DNA from: Oscillospiraceae bacterium | GTDB lineage: Bacteria; Bacillota_A; Clostridia; Oscillospirales; WRJC01 | Assembly: GCA_009785015.1 (NCBI GenBank) | Contig: WQXD01000033.1 | Span: 1-21,489, forward strand | DNA length: 21,489 nt | Direction of reading: 5' to 3' | In this document: piece after piece, positions 7,719 through 14,109 of the stretch | Layout: the number at the start of each line of letters is the position of its first letter | Numbering within the stretch: position 1 is the first letter of the stretch | Notes under the pieces: generated by a model | Seen by the model: only the letters and a program-made list of their open reading frames with translations | Database searches by the model: none | Told to the model about the DNA's origin: nothing | Translations under genes and position numbers: made by a program

Positions 7719-8666
7719 TTATTTGTACCACATTTCAAAGAAATCAGAGACGATTTTTTTCATTTCGGAAAATATTATATCCTGGCGCCAAACCGTGGTA
7801 AAATGTGACAGGGAGGCGCCTTTTCCCGCTATTTTATCCGCGTTTTCCTCCATTTGCCCGAGCAGCGCCGGCGATGAGTCGCGTTCGAGCATTGTCCAGA
7901 TATTGACCTTGCATATTCCGTCGCCGTACAAATTTTTCACCTGTTCGAGCGAAACCGAAGACAAGCCGTGCAGCACGATTTTCGCGCCGATTTGTTTTTT
8001 TATTTTTTTCGCCATGTCGTCAAAGTAATGCAGCGTCGCCGATCCGGCCCGGTGTTCCGTGCCCAGATTGGCCACGATCAAATCGACTTTTGTTTTGTCC
8101 ATGTATTCCCCCGCTTTTTCGGGGGTGGTCAGAGCGTTGTGGATTTCGCCGCCTGCGTTAAATATTTCGTCGCAGGCGCCTTCTATCAAAATTCTGCCGC
8201 GCATTTTTTCCGCGAAAGCTGCGGTTTTTTGTATATTTTCGGCAAAGGGCAGATTCGAGGCGTCGTACATAATCGAGGAATATTCCGCCAAATCCCAGTT
8301 TTCCAGCAATTCCAGATCTGCGTCATGCTGTACATGGTCCAAGTGCAAAAGCACGTCCACATCGGGAAACGGCCCGTTTTTATCGGATAGAATTTTCGCG
8401 TCGGATGTAAAAAGCCTGAGCCCGGTATCCCAGCGCCGCGTATGCGTGTAATAGCTCGCCTGCGGGCGGTGGCTGTAGCGCACCGTCATGGCCAATGTGA
8501 CCGGTATGCGGCGGCGGTTGTTTTTTCGCGCGAAATCCTGGGCGGCTGAAAGCACCGCTTCGCTGGTGGTGAGGTTCTCGCTGCAAAAACACGGTATCAC
8601 CCACCCTTTTTCGGCCGCTTGCGCGTAAATTTCCTTTACTTTCGAAAAATCTGTGATAAGAGCCAC
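7719..8666 (-). CDS. Class II fructose-bisphosphate aldolase-family protein with altered phosphate loop
   Basis: A 315-residue TIM-barrel aldolase of the FbaA/GatY/KbaY type, zinc-dependent. Conserved features: 'VLLHLDH' with catalytic Asp110 and zinc ligand His111, 'SSIMYDASNLPFAENI', Glu162 in 'LIEGACDE', zinc ligands His205 in 'NLGTEH' and His233 in 'IVLHG', and Asn255 in 'GICKVNIWT'. The phosphate-binding loop normally reading HGGSG is 'HGLSS', so substrate binding probably differs from fructose or tagatose bisphosphate aldolases. The start is GTG with GTGGAGG seven bases upstream. It lies 26 bases downstream of the FGGY kinase gene in the same operon; a kinase-aldolase pair suggests phosphorylation of a ketose followed by retro-aldol cleavage. 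The actual substrate cannot be read from sequence. Confidence 0.85.
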   Translation of the reverse strand: MALITDFSKVKEIYAQAAEKGWVIPCFCSENLTTSEAVLSAAQDFARKNNRRRIPVTLAMTVRYSHRPQASYYTHTRRWDTGLRLFTSDAKILSDKNGPFPDVDVLLHLDHVQHDADLELLENWDLAEYSSIMYDASNLPFAENIQKTAAFAEKMRGRILIEGACDEIFNAGGEIHNALTTPEKAGEYMDKTKVDLIVANLGTEHRAGSATLHYFDDMAKKIKKQIGAKIVLHGLSSVSLEQVKNLYGDGICKVNIWTMLERDSSPALLGQMEENADKIAGKGASLSHFTTVWRQDIIFSEMKKIVSDFFEMWYK

Positions 8667-8692
8667 TTTTTTTCCTCCACAATTTGTTGTTA

Positions 8693-10189
8693 TTATCGGT
8701 TTTCCAGCATCGTTTGCCTTATTTTTTTGTATTTTTCATATTTTTCCCCGTAATATCCGCTTTTTTGGGGATCCGGGACAAAAGGTTCCCGCGCTTTCAC
8801 GAATACTTTCGCGGTTTGTTCGAGTGTGTCAAATTCGCCCGTTGTCACAGCGGCGAGCATCGCCCCGCCGGCGCTGCCCGCGTCGGCGTTTTCAAGCGGC
8901 GAAACGGGGACGCCGAGTATGTCCGCTTTCAATTTCAGCCATATGTCGGATTTCGCCCCTCCCCCCGAGGCGCGCAGAGTGGAAAAGGAAATGCCGCACA
9001 AATCGAGCTGGTCGCGGTTATACCGCATTTCAAAGCAAAGCCCCTCCAATATCGCGCGGTAAATTTCGGGCAGCCCCGAAGACATCGAAAAACCCGTGAC
9101 CGTTCCCAGCGCGAAAGGGTCGAGTTCGGGCGTCCCCGTGCCTCCGAAATGCGGGACGACCAATAAATCGGAGGAAGTCTCCGGGCAGCTCTCATTTAAC
9201 AGCTCATATACCGAGACCCCTTTTTGCCGGGCGGCGGGGATGAGGTGCGCCGCGAGGCGGTCCCTGTACCACGAGAGAATCGACCCCCCCGTGAGCGTAA
9301 AGGCATATGTCACGTATTTGCCCGGAGCCGCGTGGGGGATGCAGGCGAAATTGCGGCCGATGAAATCCAAACCGAGAGCTATATGCCCGAAAACCGGCGT
9401 GATGCACTCGACGGAGCCCGTTCCCACCACCGCTTCGCCCTCGGACAGCGCCCCCGCCCCGACCGCGGAGGCCACCTGGTCGTGCACCCCCGTTATTATC
9501 TTTGTATTTTCGGGCAGGTTCAATTTTTCGGCGAGCTCTTTTCGAAGGGTCCCCGCTGTTGTCCCGGCGCTTACGGGAATCGAAAGTTTTTCCGCTTCGA
9601 TTCCGGCCGCTGACAGAATGGGCTCTGACCAGCTCAAATTCAAAACGTCAAAAGCCAAAGAGCGGCACGCGAGCGAATAATCGATCACCGTTTCCCCGCA
9701 CAGCCGGTAGATCACGAAATCCGCCACCTGTAAAAATTTCCACACGTTTTGTCTGATATCGGGGCGCGTTTTTATCATGTGCATCATTTTGGGCAGCGCG
9801 TAAAAAGAATTGGGTTTCGCGCCGGCGATCTGCCCGATGTTTGGGATTTTTTCCAAAAGTATATCCACTTCGCCGCCCACGTTTTTGTCCGTGTACAGAA
9901 TTATATCCGAAAGCGCCTCGCCGCTTTTGCCGAAAGCGGCGAATGATTCGCCGAATGAAGAAACCGTCAGCGAGCGGATTTCCCCTTTGGGCGACCGGTT
10001 TTTGGCCTCTTTCGCGCAGCCGCCAATCACCTCGCACACATCGGAAAACAACATGCCCGCACTGAGCCCGGTTTGGTCGGGCGTTTTGGCGTATTCCTTT
10101 GATTTTTCGGCGAGCAGCGCGCCGGCTGAGGAAAATGCGGAGCATTTGCAGCTGCTTGAACCTATATCGAGCCCTAAAAAAATTATAAT
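8693..10189 (-). CDS. FGGY-family carbohydrate kinase (pentulose/hexulose kinase type), ATT start
   Basis: FGGY kinases phosphorylate sugars such as xylulose, rhamnulose or gluconate with ATP. From the proposed start the protein has about 498 residues, the family norm. The first lobe begins 'LGLDIGSSSCK' (the phosphate-1 motif), and the catalytic Asp is at about residue 237 in 'GVHDQVASAVGAGA', followed by 'VGTGSVE' and the C-terminal 'ASGGGAKSDIWLKLKADI'. The first in-frame ATG is at 10054, but starting there would delete the ATP-binding motif. The frame is open back to a TGA at 10196-10198 with no ATG, GTG or TTG in between. ATT at 10187-10189 lies six bases after GGGGGTGA and gives a typical FGGY N-terminus. 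Substrate specificity is unresolved. Confidence 0.85.
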   Translation of the reverse strand: MIIFLGLDIGSSSCKCSAFSSAGALLAEKSKEYAKTPDQTGLSAGMLFSDVCEVIGGCAKEAKNRSPKGEIRSLTVSSFGESFAAFGKSGEALSDIILYTDKNVGGEVDILLEKIPNIGQIAGAKPNSFYALPKMMHMIKTRPDIRQNVWKFLQVADFVIYRLCGETVIDYSLACRSLAFDVLNLSWSEPILSAAGIEAEKLSIPVSAGTTAGTLRKELAEKLNLPENTKIITGVHDQVASAVGAGALSEGEAVVGTGSVECITPVFGHIALGLDFIGRNFACIPHAAPGKYVTYAFTLTGGSILSWYRDRLAAHLIPAARQKGVSVYELLNESCPETSSDLLVVPHFGGTGTPELDPFALGTVTGFSMSSGLPEIYRAILEGLCFEMRYNRDQLDLCGISFSTLRASGGGAKSDIWLKLKADILGVPVSPLENADAGSAGGAMLAAVTTGEFDTLEQTAKVFVKAREPFVPDPQKSGYYGEKYEKYKKIRQTMLENR

Positions 10190-10195
10190 AAATAA

Positions 10196-10203
10196 TCACC
10201 CCC
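10196..10203 (-). promoter_or_regulatory. Shine-Dalgarno site fixing the ATT start of the FGGY kinase
   Basis: On the minus strand GGGGGTGA ends six bases before ATT at 10187-10189. It is the only good ribosome-binding site ahead of the 'LGLDIG' motif and is the main evidence for the unusual start. The last three bases of the site form the in-frame stop (TGA) that rules out any start further upstream. Confidence 0.65.
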
Positions 10204-10219
10204 GTCATGATTTTACTTT

Positions 10220-10248
10220 ATTATACCAGACAAAAACAAAATAATCAA
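10220..10248 (-). promoter_or_regulatory. Promoter of the kinase-aldolase operon
   Basis: Minus strand: TTGATT at 10248-10243, a 17-base spacer, and TATAAT at 10225-10220 preceded by TGG (extended -10). Transcription would start near 10213, leaving a leader of about 24 bases that contains the GGGGGTGA ribosome-binding site. Confidence 0.75.
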
Positions 10249-10259
10249 CCCATCAACCC
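10244..10259. repeat. Tandem ATCAACCC repeat in the divergent promoter region
   Basis: ATCAACCC occurs twice head to tail (10244-10251 and 10252-10259). It overlaps the -35 of the minus-strand kinase promoter and lies about 20 bases upstream of the -35 of the plus-strand promoter, where a shared operator would sit. No regulator is identified. Confidence 0.45.
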
Positions 10260-10265
10260 GAATCT

Positions 10266-10277
10266 CAAAAATTTTTG
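10266..10277. repeat. 12-base palindrome CAAAAATTTTTG
   Basis: A perfect 12-base palindrome that abuts the TTGACA at 10278. It could be an operator or an A/T-rich UP element for the URO-D-like gene. A palindrome of this composition can arise by chance. Confidence 0.4.
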
Positions 10278-10306
10278 TTGACAGCCCGGCCGAAACAGGA
10301 TATAAT
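10278..10306 (+). promoter_or_regulatory. Consensus promoter of the URO-D-like gene
   Basis: TTGACA at 10278-10283, a 17-base spacer and TATAAT at 10301-10306: both hexamers and the spacing match the sigma-A consensus exactly. AGGAG at 10318-10322 lies seven bases before the ATG. This predicts strong expression unless repressed. Confidence 0.9.
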
Positions 10307-10329
10307 AATATAAAAAAAGGAGAAAAATT

Positions 10330-11490
10330 ATGGAATATACAATACCGGGCAGATATACCCTGAAAATCGACCGCGACAGAATCGCCGAAGCGCGCGACCG
10401 CTGTACCAAGTACTACAACAAGCAAAAAATCGACCGCTTGCCTTTCCGCTATCATTCGGGCGCCCCGCAATGCCCCAATTATACGATGGGCGATATCATC
10501 CGCGACACGGATAAACTGATCGAAAAAACGATAGCGGCCATAAACGCGCAGACCGAAAATTTTCCCGACACCGATTATATGCCCTATCTCGGAATGGCCC
10601 ATCTGGGCCAGGGCGTAGTCGCTTCGATGTTCGGGGCAAACCAGTATGTGGTTGAGGACAATCCCCCGTTCACCGAAGGCAGGGTGATGAAGGATATATA
10701 CGATTTGGATAAAATTCCGCGCAAAATAGACCCGGCGCAATACGGCTGGGGGCCCAAATTAAAGGAAACCTGCGAAAAATTCTTGGACGCGGTGCAGGGC
10801 GAAGTCCCCGTATTGGTCAGCGACCACCAGTCGCCTTACGGCACAGCCACAAAAATATGCGACAATGAGCAGCTGATTTTCGCCATGTACGACGAGCCGG
10901 AAATGGTCCATCAGTTTTTTGACATCGTCACCACGGCCATCGAGGACACGATAGACGCGATGGAGAGCTGGTGCGGCACGGAACATTTGGTAAAAAACGA
11001 AACGGTGCCCGTACCCGGCGGCAAAACGGGGCTCATAATCTGGGACGACTATATTTCGGTTATATCCCCCTCCCTGCATACCGAATTCTGCGCCCCCTGC
11101 AACATCCGGCTCTATCAAAAATACGGAGTGGGGCACCTGCACACCTGCGGCCCGTATTTCAACGGGTATATAGACGCCTGCTTGGCCTGCAAGCCCAAAT
11201 CCTTGGATTTGACCATCATGCGCGGCATGGCCCGCTCGAAAGAGGATATGGCGGAATTCAGGCGCATAACAAAGGAAGCGGGGATTATCCTGATGGGCAG
11301 CCCCGATTTTACAAACCACGCCTCAGGCAGCATATTCGACAACAGCTGGGGGACCAAAGACGACGAATATCTTCATTTTATGGCGGACGGAGGAATGTTT
11401 TACAGCGAATGGGGCGCGAAAGAGAACGGCGCCGCGCGCACAAAACATTGGCATGACCTCACAAGCGACCTTGTAAATGTCTGGAATTGA
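10330..11490 (+). CDS. Uroporphyrinogen decarboxylase-superfamily protein (MtaA/CmuA-like, not HemE)
   Basis: A 386-residue TIM-barrel protein of the URO-D superfamily, which includes HemE and the cobalamin-dependent methyltransferases MtaA, MtbA and CmuA. Seen here: 'LGMAHLGQGVVASMFG', 'ISPSLHTEFCAPCNIRLYQ' and 'VGHLHTCGPY', whose His271-x-Cys273 matches the HxC zinc motif of the methyltransferase branch. The late third Cys ligand of MtaA is not obvious. It lacks the N-terminal arginine motifs of true HemE, and no haem genes are nearby. Genes of this kind in Bacillota often lie in sugar or methylated-compound loci. The strong promoter and AGGAG site imply high expression. Position divergent from a sugar kinase and aldolase hints at a shared pathway; a methyl-group transfer role is inference. 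Confidence 0.75.
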   Translation: MEYTIPGRYTLKIDRDRIAEARDRCTKYYNKQKIDRLPFRYHSGAPQCPNYTMGDIIRDTDKLIEKTIAAINAQTENFPDTDYMPYLGMAHLGQGVVASMFGANQYVVEDNPPFTEGRVMKDIYDLDKIPRKIDPAQYGWGPKLKETCEKFLDAVQGEVPVLVSDHQSPYGTATKICDNEQLIFAMYDEPEMVHQFFDIVTTAIEDTIDAMESWCGTEHLVKNETVPVPGGKTGLIIWDDYISVISPSLHTEFCAPCNIRLYQKYGVGHLHTCGPYFNGYIDACLACKPKSLDLTIMRGMARSKEDMAEFRRITKEAGIILMGSPDFTNHASGSIFDNSWGTKDDEYLHFMADGGMFYSEWGAKENGAARTKHWHDLTSDLVNVWN

Positions 11491-11491
11491 T

Positions 11492-12055
11492 TTACCCAAG
11501 CAAAAACAAGGCCACGTACGAAACCGTATTTTCGCCGTTTATATACTGTAAGCCGTGGGAATTTGTCATATCGGGCACATTGATGCAATACCCTTCTACA
11601 GACGATATCGCCCTGTCGGGAAACCGGCAGGGCGCGCCGTCCTCTGACGCCGCTCCGCATTTTTCGCATAAATCACAGCCCCCCGCGCCCAGCGCGAGCA
11701 TTTTTTCGAATTTCAAGTTGGCTTTTATATATTCGCGGGTTTTATTTATGTTTTCGCGGTGGATTTTACCCCCTTCGGTCATCCCCTCAAAATCGTATGA
11801 ATCCTCAAGGGGGTAGATCGTCTGAATCAAAACCGCGTCTTCGTAAGTCTGCACTTCGTTTTTTAAATCTTCGGGCTCTCCGATCAGCGGCGGGCATTTA
11901 TAATTTTTGTTATATCTGCCGCACAGGTTGTCCGCGCACAGTTTCCGGAATATATTGTCGAATTTTATATCCCCCGCGGGGAAAACGGCCGCCGCGGAAA
12001 TCCCCGCGTTTTTTATGTTGTCTGTCAGGTTTTTTGCGTCATCTTTGCTTATCAT
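11492..12055 (-). CDS. DUF2284-type predicted metal-binding protein
   Basis: A 187-residue Cys-rich cytoplasmic protein. It has 'LCADNLCGRYNKNYKCPPL', matching the DUF2284 pattern of Cys residues followed by 'Y....CPP', and a second cluster in 'GGCDLCEKCG' and 'PCRFPDRAISS', plus 'EGYCINV'. These could hold an iron-sulfur cluster; no activity is known for the family. GGGAGG lies nine bases before the ATG, and the gene starts 24 bases after the murC stop, so the two are probably co-transcribed. Its stop is one base from the stop of the convergent URO-D-like gene. DUF2284 genes are often found near corrinoid methyltransferase genes, so adjacency to the URO-D-like gene may be meaningful even though they are on opposite strands. 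Confidence 0.75.
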   Translation of the reverse strand: MISKDDAKNLTDNIKNAGISAAAVFPAGDIKFDNIFRKLCADNLCGRYNKNYKCPPLIGEPEDLKNEVQTYEDAVLIQTIYPLEDSYDFEGMTEGGKIHRENINKTREYIKANLKFEKMLALGAGGCDLCEKCGAASEDGAPCRFPDRAISSVEGYCINVPDMTNSHGLQYINGENTVSYVALFLLG

Positions 12056-12079
12056 TGTATTTTTCCTCCCGTATTTGTA

Positions 12080-13474
12080 TCATACAAGCAATTTTGTGAG
12101 ATTGTTTATGTCCCCTGCCCCGGTTATAACCACCAAATCGTTTTTTTGGACGGACTTTGCCATGTGATCCGCGATTTCTTCAAATGATTCGATAAATACG
12201 CAGTTTTGCAGTTTTGCCGCGACGTCGGCGGAAGAAATGCCGTATTTGTTTTTTTCCGTGGCGGAAAATATTTCGGTTATTATCACCCTGTCCGCATGCT
12301 CCAGAGCCCCGCACAGCTCCCCGAACAATTCGGCCGTCCTCGAATATGTGTGCGGCTGGAAAACATACCAAAGGACGCCCCCTTTCCTTTTCGCGATTTT
12401 TTGCATTTCAACTATCGCCTTTTTTACTTCGGTGGGATGGTGGGCGTAATCGTCGTAAACTTTCGCCCCGTTGAGCAGGCCTTTGTACTCAAAGCGCCTC
12501 CCCGCCCCTTTGTAGGCGCCGAGCCCCCTCTCGGCAAACCGACCCTCCAGACCGCACCGATACGCTACGCTTGCCGCCGCGGCGGCGTTATATATGTTGT
12601 ATTCCCCCGGAATCTGAAGTTTTATATGGGCGTAAAATCTATCTTTCGCGTATATGTCAAATTCGGGAAAGCCGTCGGGGTCGGGGTGGGATATATTTTT
12701 TATGAATATATCTGCCATGGGGTCTTTCAGCGAATACGAGAGTATTTCGCCTTTGAAGTTTGTCGCGGATTTTACGGCGTTTTCGTCGTCGGCGTTTATA
12801 ACCGCCGCGCCGGAGGTGTTGTTTAAAAATTTTTCATATGAGCAAATCATGGAATCCAAGTCCGAAAAAAAGTCGGGGTGATCCATTTCGATGTTCAGTA
12901 TAACCGAAATATTGGGATAAAAATCCAAAAAACTGTCGGCGTACTCGTCGGCTTCGACTATGCAGTAATCGTTTTTGCCGATTTTATAGGCGGAATTTAC
13001 CGGCGGATATACGGCGCCGATAAAAAACGTGGGATCGGTTTTGGCCTGCATGAATATCTCGCTTGTCATCGATGTGACCGAAGACTTCCCGTGGGTTCCC
13101 GAAATCCCGACAGCCGTTTTGTATCCCTGCATCAGGGCCCCGAGCATTTGCAGGCGCCTGACAATCGGCATATTTTGCCTTCTCGCTTCAACCATTTCGG
13201 GGTTGTCCTCTTTGATCCGGGCGTTATACACAAACAAATCATATCCCGCGACATTTTCGCTTCTGTGCGATATTTTGACGTCTATTCCCATATTGCGGAG
13301 CTGCGCGGTTTCGCTTTTTTCGGTTATGTCCGAGCCGCCCACTTCGTATCCCCTTTGTTTCAGCGCGGCGGCGATCGCCGACATGCTGATTCCGCCTATG
13401 CCCGAAAAAAATATTTTCAGCTTTTTATTTTCCAAGTATTTTAAAATATCGGATAAATTTATTAAATCCATCAT
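12080..13474 (-). CDS. murC: UDP-N-acetylmuramate-L-alanine ligase (MurC)
   Basis: MurC adds L-Ala to UDP-MurNAc using ATP in the cytoplasm, opening the stem-peptide branch of peptidoglycan synthesis. Motifs: the N-terminal Rossmann 'FFSGIGGISMSAIA', the ATP-binding loop 'GISGTHGKSS', 'IVEADEYADSFL', 'LNIEMDHPDFF', 'PGEYNIYNAAAAASVA', 'GAGRRFEYKG' and 'VYDDYAHHPTEV', all in Mur ligase order. The frame extends upstream to a TTG at 13528, but the -10 box lies inside that stretch, so the start must be later. Two consecutive ATGs at 13474 and 13471 are the best candidates; either gives the family-like 'MDLINLSDIL'. AAAGGAT lies 12 bases upstream of the first, slightly far. DUF2284 follows in the same operon. 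Confidence 0.93.
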   Translation of the reverse strand: MMDLINLSDILKYLENKKLKIFFSGIGGISMSAIAAALKQRGYEVGGSDITEKSETAQLRNMGIDVKISHRSENVAGYDLFVYNARIKEDNPEMVEARRQNMPIVRRLQMLGALMQGYKTAVGISGTHGKSSVTSMTSEIFMQAKTDPTFFIGAVYPPVNSAYKIGKNDYCIVEADEYADSFLDFYPNISVILNIEMDHPDFFSDLDSMICSYEKFLNNTSGAAVINADDENAVKSATNFKGEILSYSLKDPMADIFIKNISHPDPDGFPEFDIYAKDRFYAHIKLQIPGEYNIYNAAAAASVAYRCGLEGRFAERGLGAYKGAGRRFEYKGLLNGAKVYDDYAHHPTEVKKAIVEMQKIAKRKGGVLWYVFQPHTYSRTAELFGELCGALEHADRVIITEIFSATEKNKYGISSADVAAKLQNCVFIESFEEIADHMAKSVQKNDLVVITGAGDINNLTKLLV

Positions 13475-13516
13475 TATTTGACCGCAATCCTTTCCAAAAA
13501 ATATTTTCATTAGTAA

Positions 13517-13545
13517 ATTATACGCCAAAAGAACCTTTATGTAAA
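13517..13545 (-). promoter_or_regulatory. murC promoter
   Basis: Minus strand: TTTACA at 13545-13540, a 17-base spacer and TATAAT at 13522-13517. The start site would fall near 13510, which excludes the TTG at 13528 and leaves a leader of about 36 bases before ATG 13474. Confidence 0.8.
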
Positions 13546-13598
13546 CAGATTTTATTTAATTTTTTAAATTTTAACGGTACATTAACTTTATTTTAATC

Positions 13599-13627
13599 TT
13601 TACAACATTTTTTTGATGTAATATACT
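13599..13627 (+). promoter_or_regulatory. spoVG promoter
   Basis: TTTACA at 13599-13604, a 17-base spacer and TATACT at 13622-13627, a sigma-A type match. The stretch 13546-13598 upstream is almost entirely A and T and could act as an UP element. No clear sigma-H -35/-10 pair, as known for Bacillus spoVG, was seen. Confidence 0.75.
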
Positions 13628-13678
13628 ATATGGTTAATAAAATTTAAATCATTTATATTGTAACAGGAGGATTTTTGA

Positions 13679-14002
13679 ATGGAGATTTCGGATATAAAGG
13701 TTCGCAAGACATTTGACGAGGGTCCTTTGAAAGCTATCGTCTCGGTCACTTTCGACGATGAGCTCGCCCTGCACGACGTGAAGATAATTTACGCGAAAGA
13801 CAAATTGTTTTTGATAATGCCCAGCAGAAAAAATACCGACGGGAGTTATAAGGATATAGTGCATCCGATAAACAGCGAATTCAGGCTCAAGCTCGAATCC
13901 GCCATACTCGCCAGTTACCACGAAGTTCTCGAGGCCCAGAAAAACGCCGCGGACGATGGCCTCGAAGATGACGTGGAAGACGAAGAAAGCGAAGAAATTT
14001 AA
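13679..14002 (+). CDS. spoVG: SpoVG-family RNA-binding regulator
   Basis: A 107-residue protein matching SpoVG along its length: 'MEISDIKVRKTFDEGPLKA', 'SVTFDDELALHDVKII', 'LFLIMPSRKNTDGSYKDI' and 'HPINSEFRLKLESAIL'. SpoVG is a small site-specific nucleic-acid-binding protein that affects septation, sporulation, capsule or virulence genes depending on the species. After the core there is an acidic tail rich in Asp and Glu (about residues 90-107), seen in many family members. AGGAGG lies eight bases before the ATG. The gene stands alone: its own promoter before it and an intrinsic terminator after it. Presence of SpoVG does not prove the organism sporulates, since non-sporulating Bacillota keep it. 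Confidence 0.95.
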   Translation: MEISDIKVRKTFDEGPLKAIVSVTFDDELALHDVKIIYAKDKLFLIMPSRKNTDGSYKDIVHPINSEFRLKLESAILASYHEVLEAQKNAADDGLEDDVEDEESEEI

Positions 14003-14031
14003 AGCTCAAATTGAGAAAAATCCAAAAATAC

Positions 14032-14069
14032 AGTTTACAAATCCCTACTATTTGTAAACTATATTTTTT
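14032..14069 (+). terminator. Intrinsic terminator after spoVG
   Basis: AGTTTACAAAT (14032-14042) pairs perfectly with ATTTGTAAACT (14050-14060) around a 7-base loop, then a T-rich run follows to 14069. This is the clearest terminator in the window and sits 30 bases after the spoVG stop. Confidence 0.85.
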
Positions 14070-14109
14070 ATAAATGAATCTTATTTTATATTACAGAGAG
14101 GTATTATTT

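Noticed and set aside
9648..10208. 186-codon minus-strand frame from ATG 10208 inside the kinase gene
   Set aside because: It begins with an ATG but its sequence is unlike any protein family and lies out of frame with the FGGY kinase motifs. It matters only if the poly-T run has a missing base.
10330..11490. Naming the URO-D-like gene hemE
   Set aside because: The superfamily fold fits, but the HxC motif and the lack of HemE N-terminal arginine motifs and haem neighbours point to the methyltransferase-like branch.
13475..13528. N-terminal extension of MurC starting at TTG 13528
   Set aside because: The -10 box TATAAT lies within this segment, so it would not be in the transcript; family members start near 'MDLINLSD'.
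13528..13678. WalR-type tandem TGTWAH boxes near murC/spoVG
   Set aside because: Single TGTAA-like hexamers occur in this A/T-rich stretch, but I found no pair with the required 5-base spacing.
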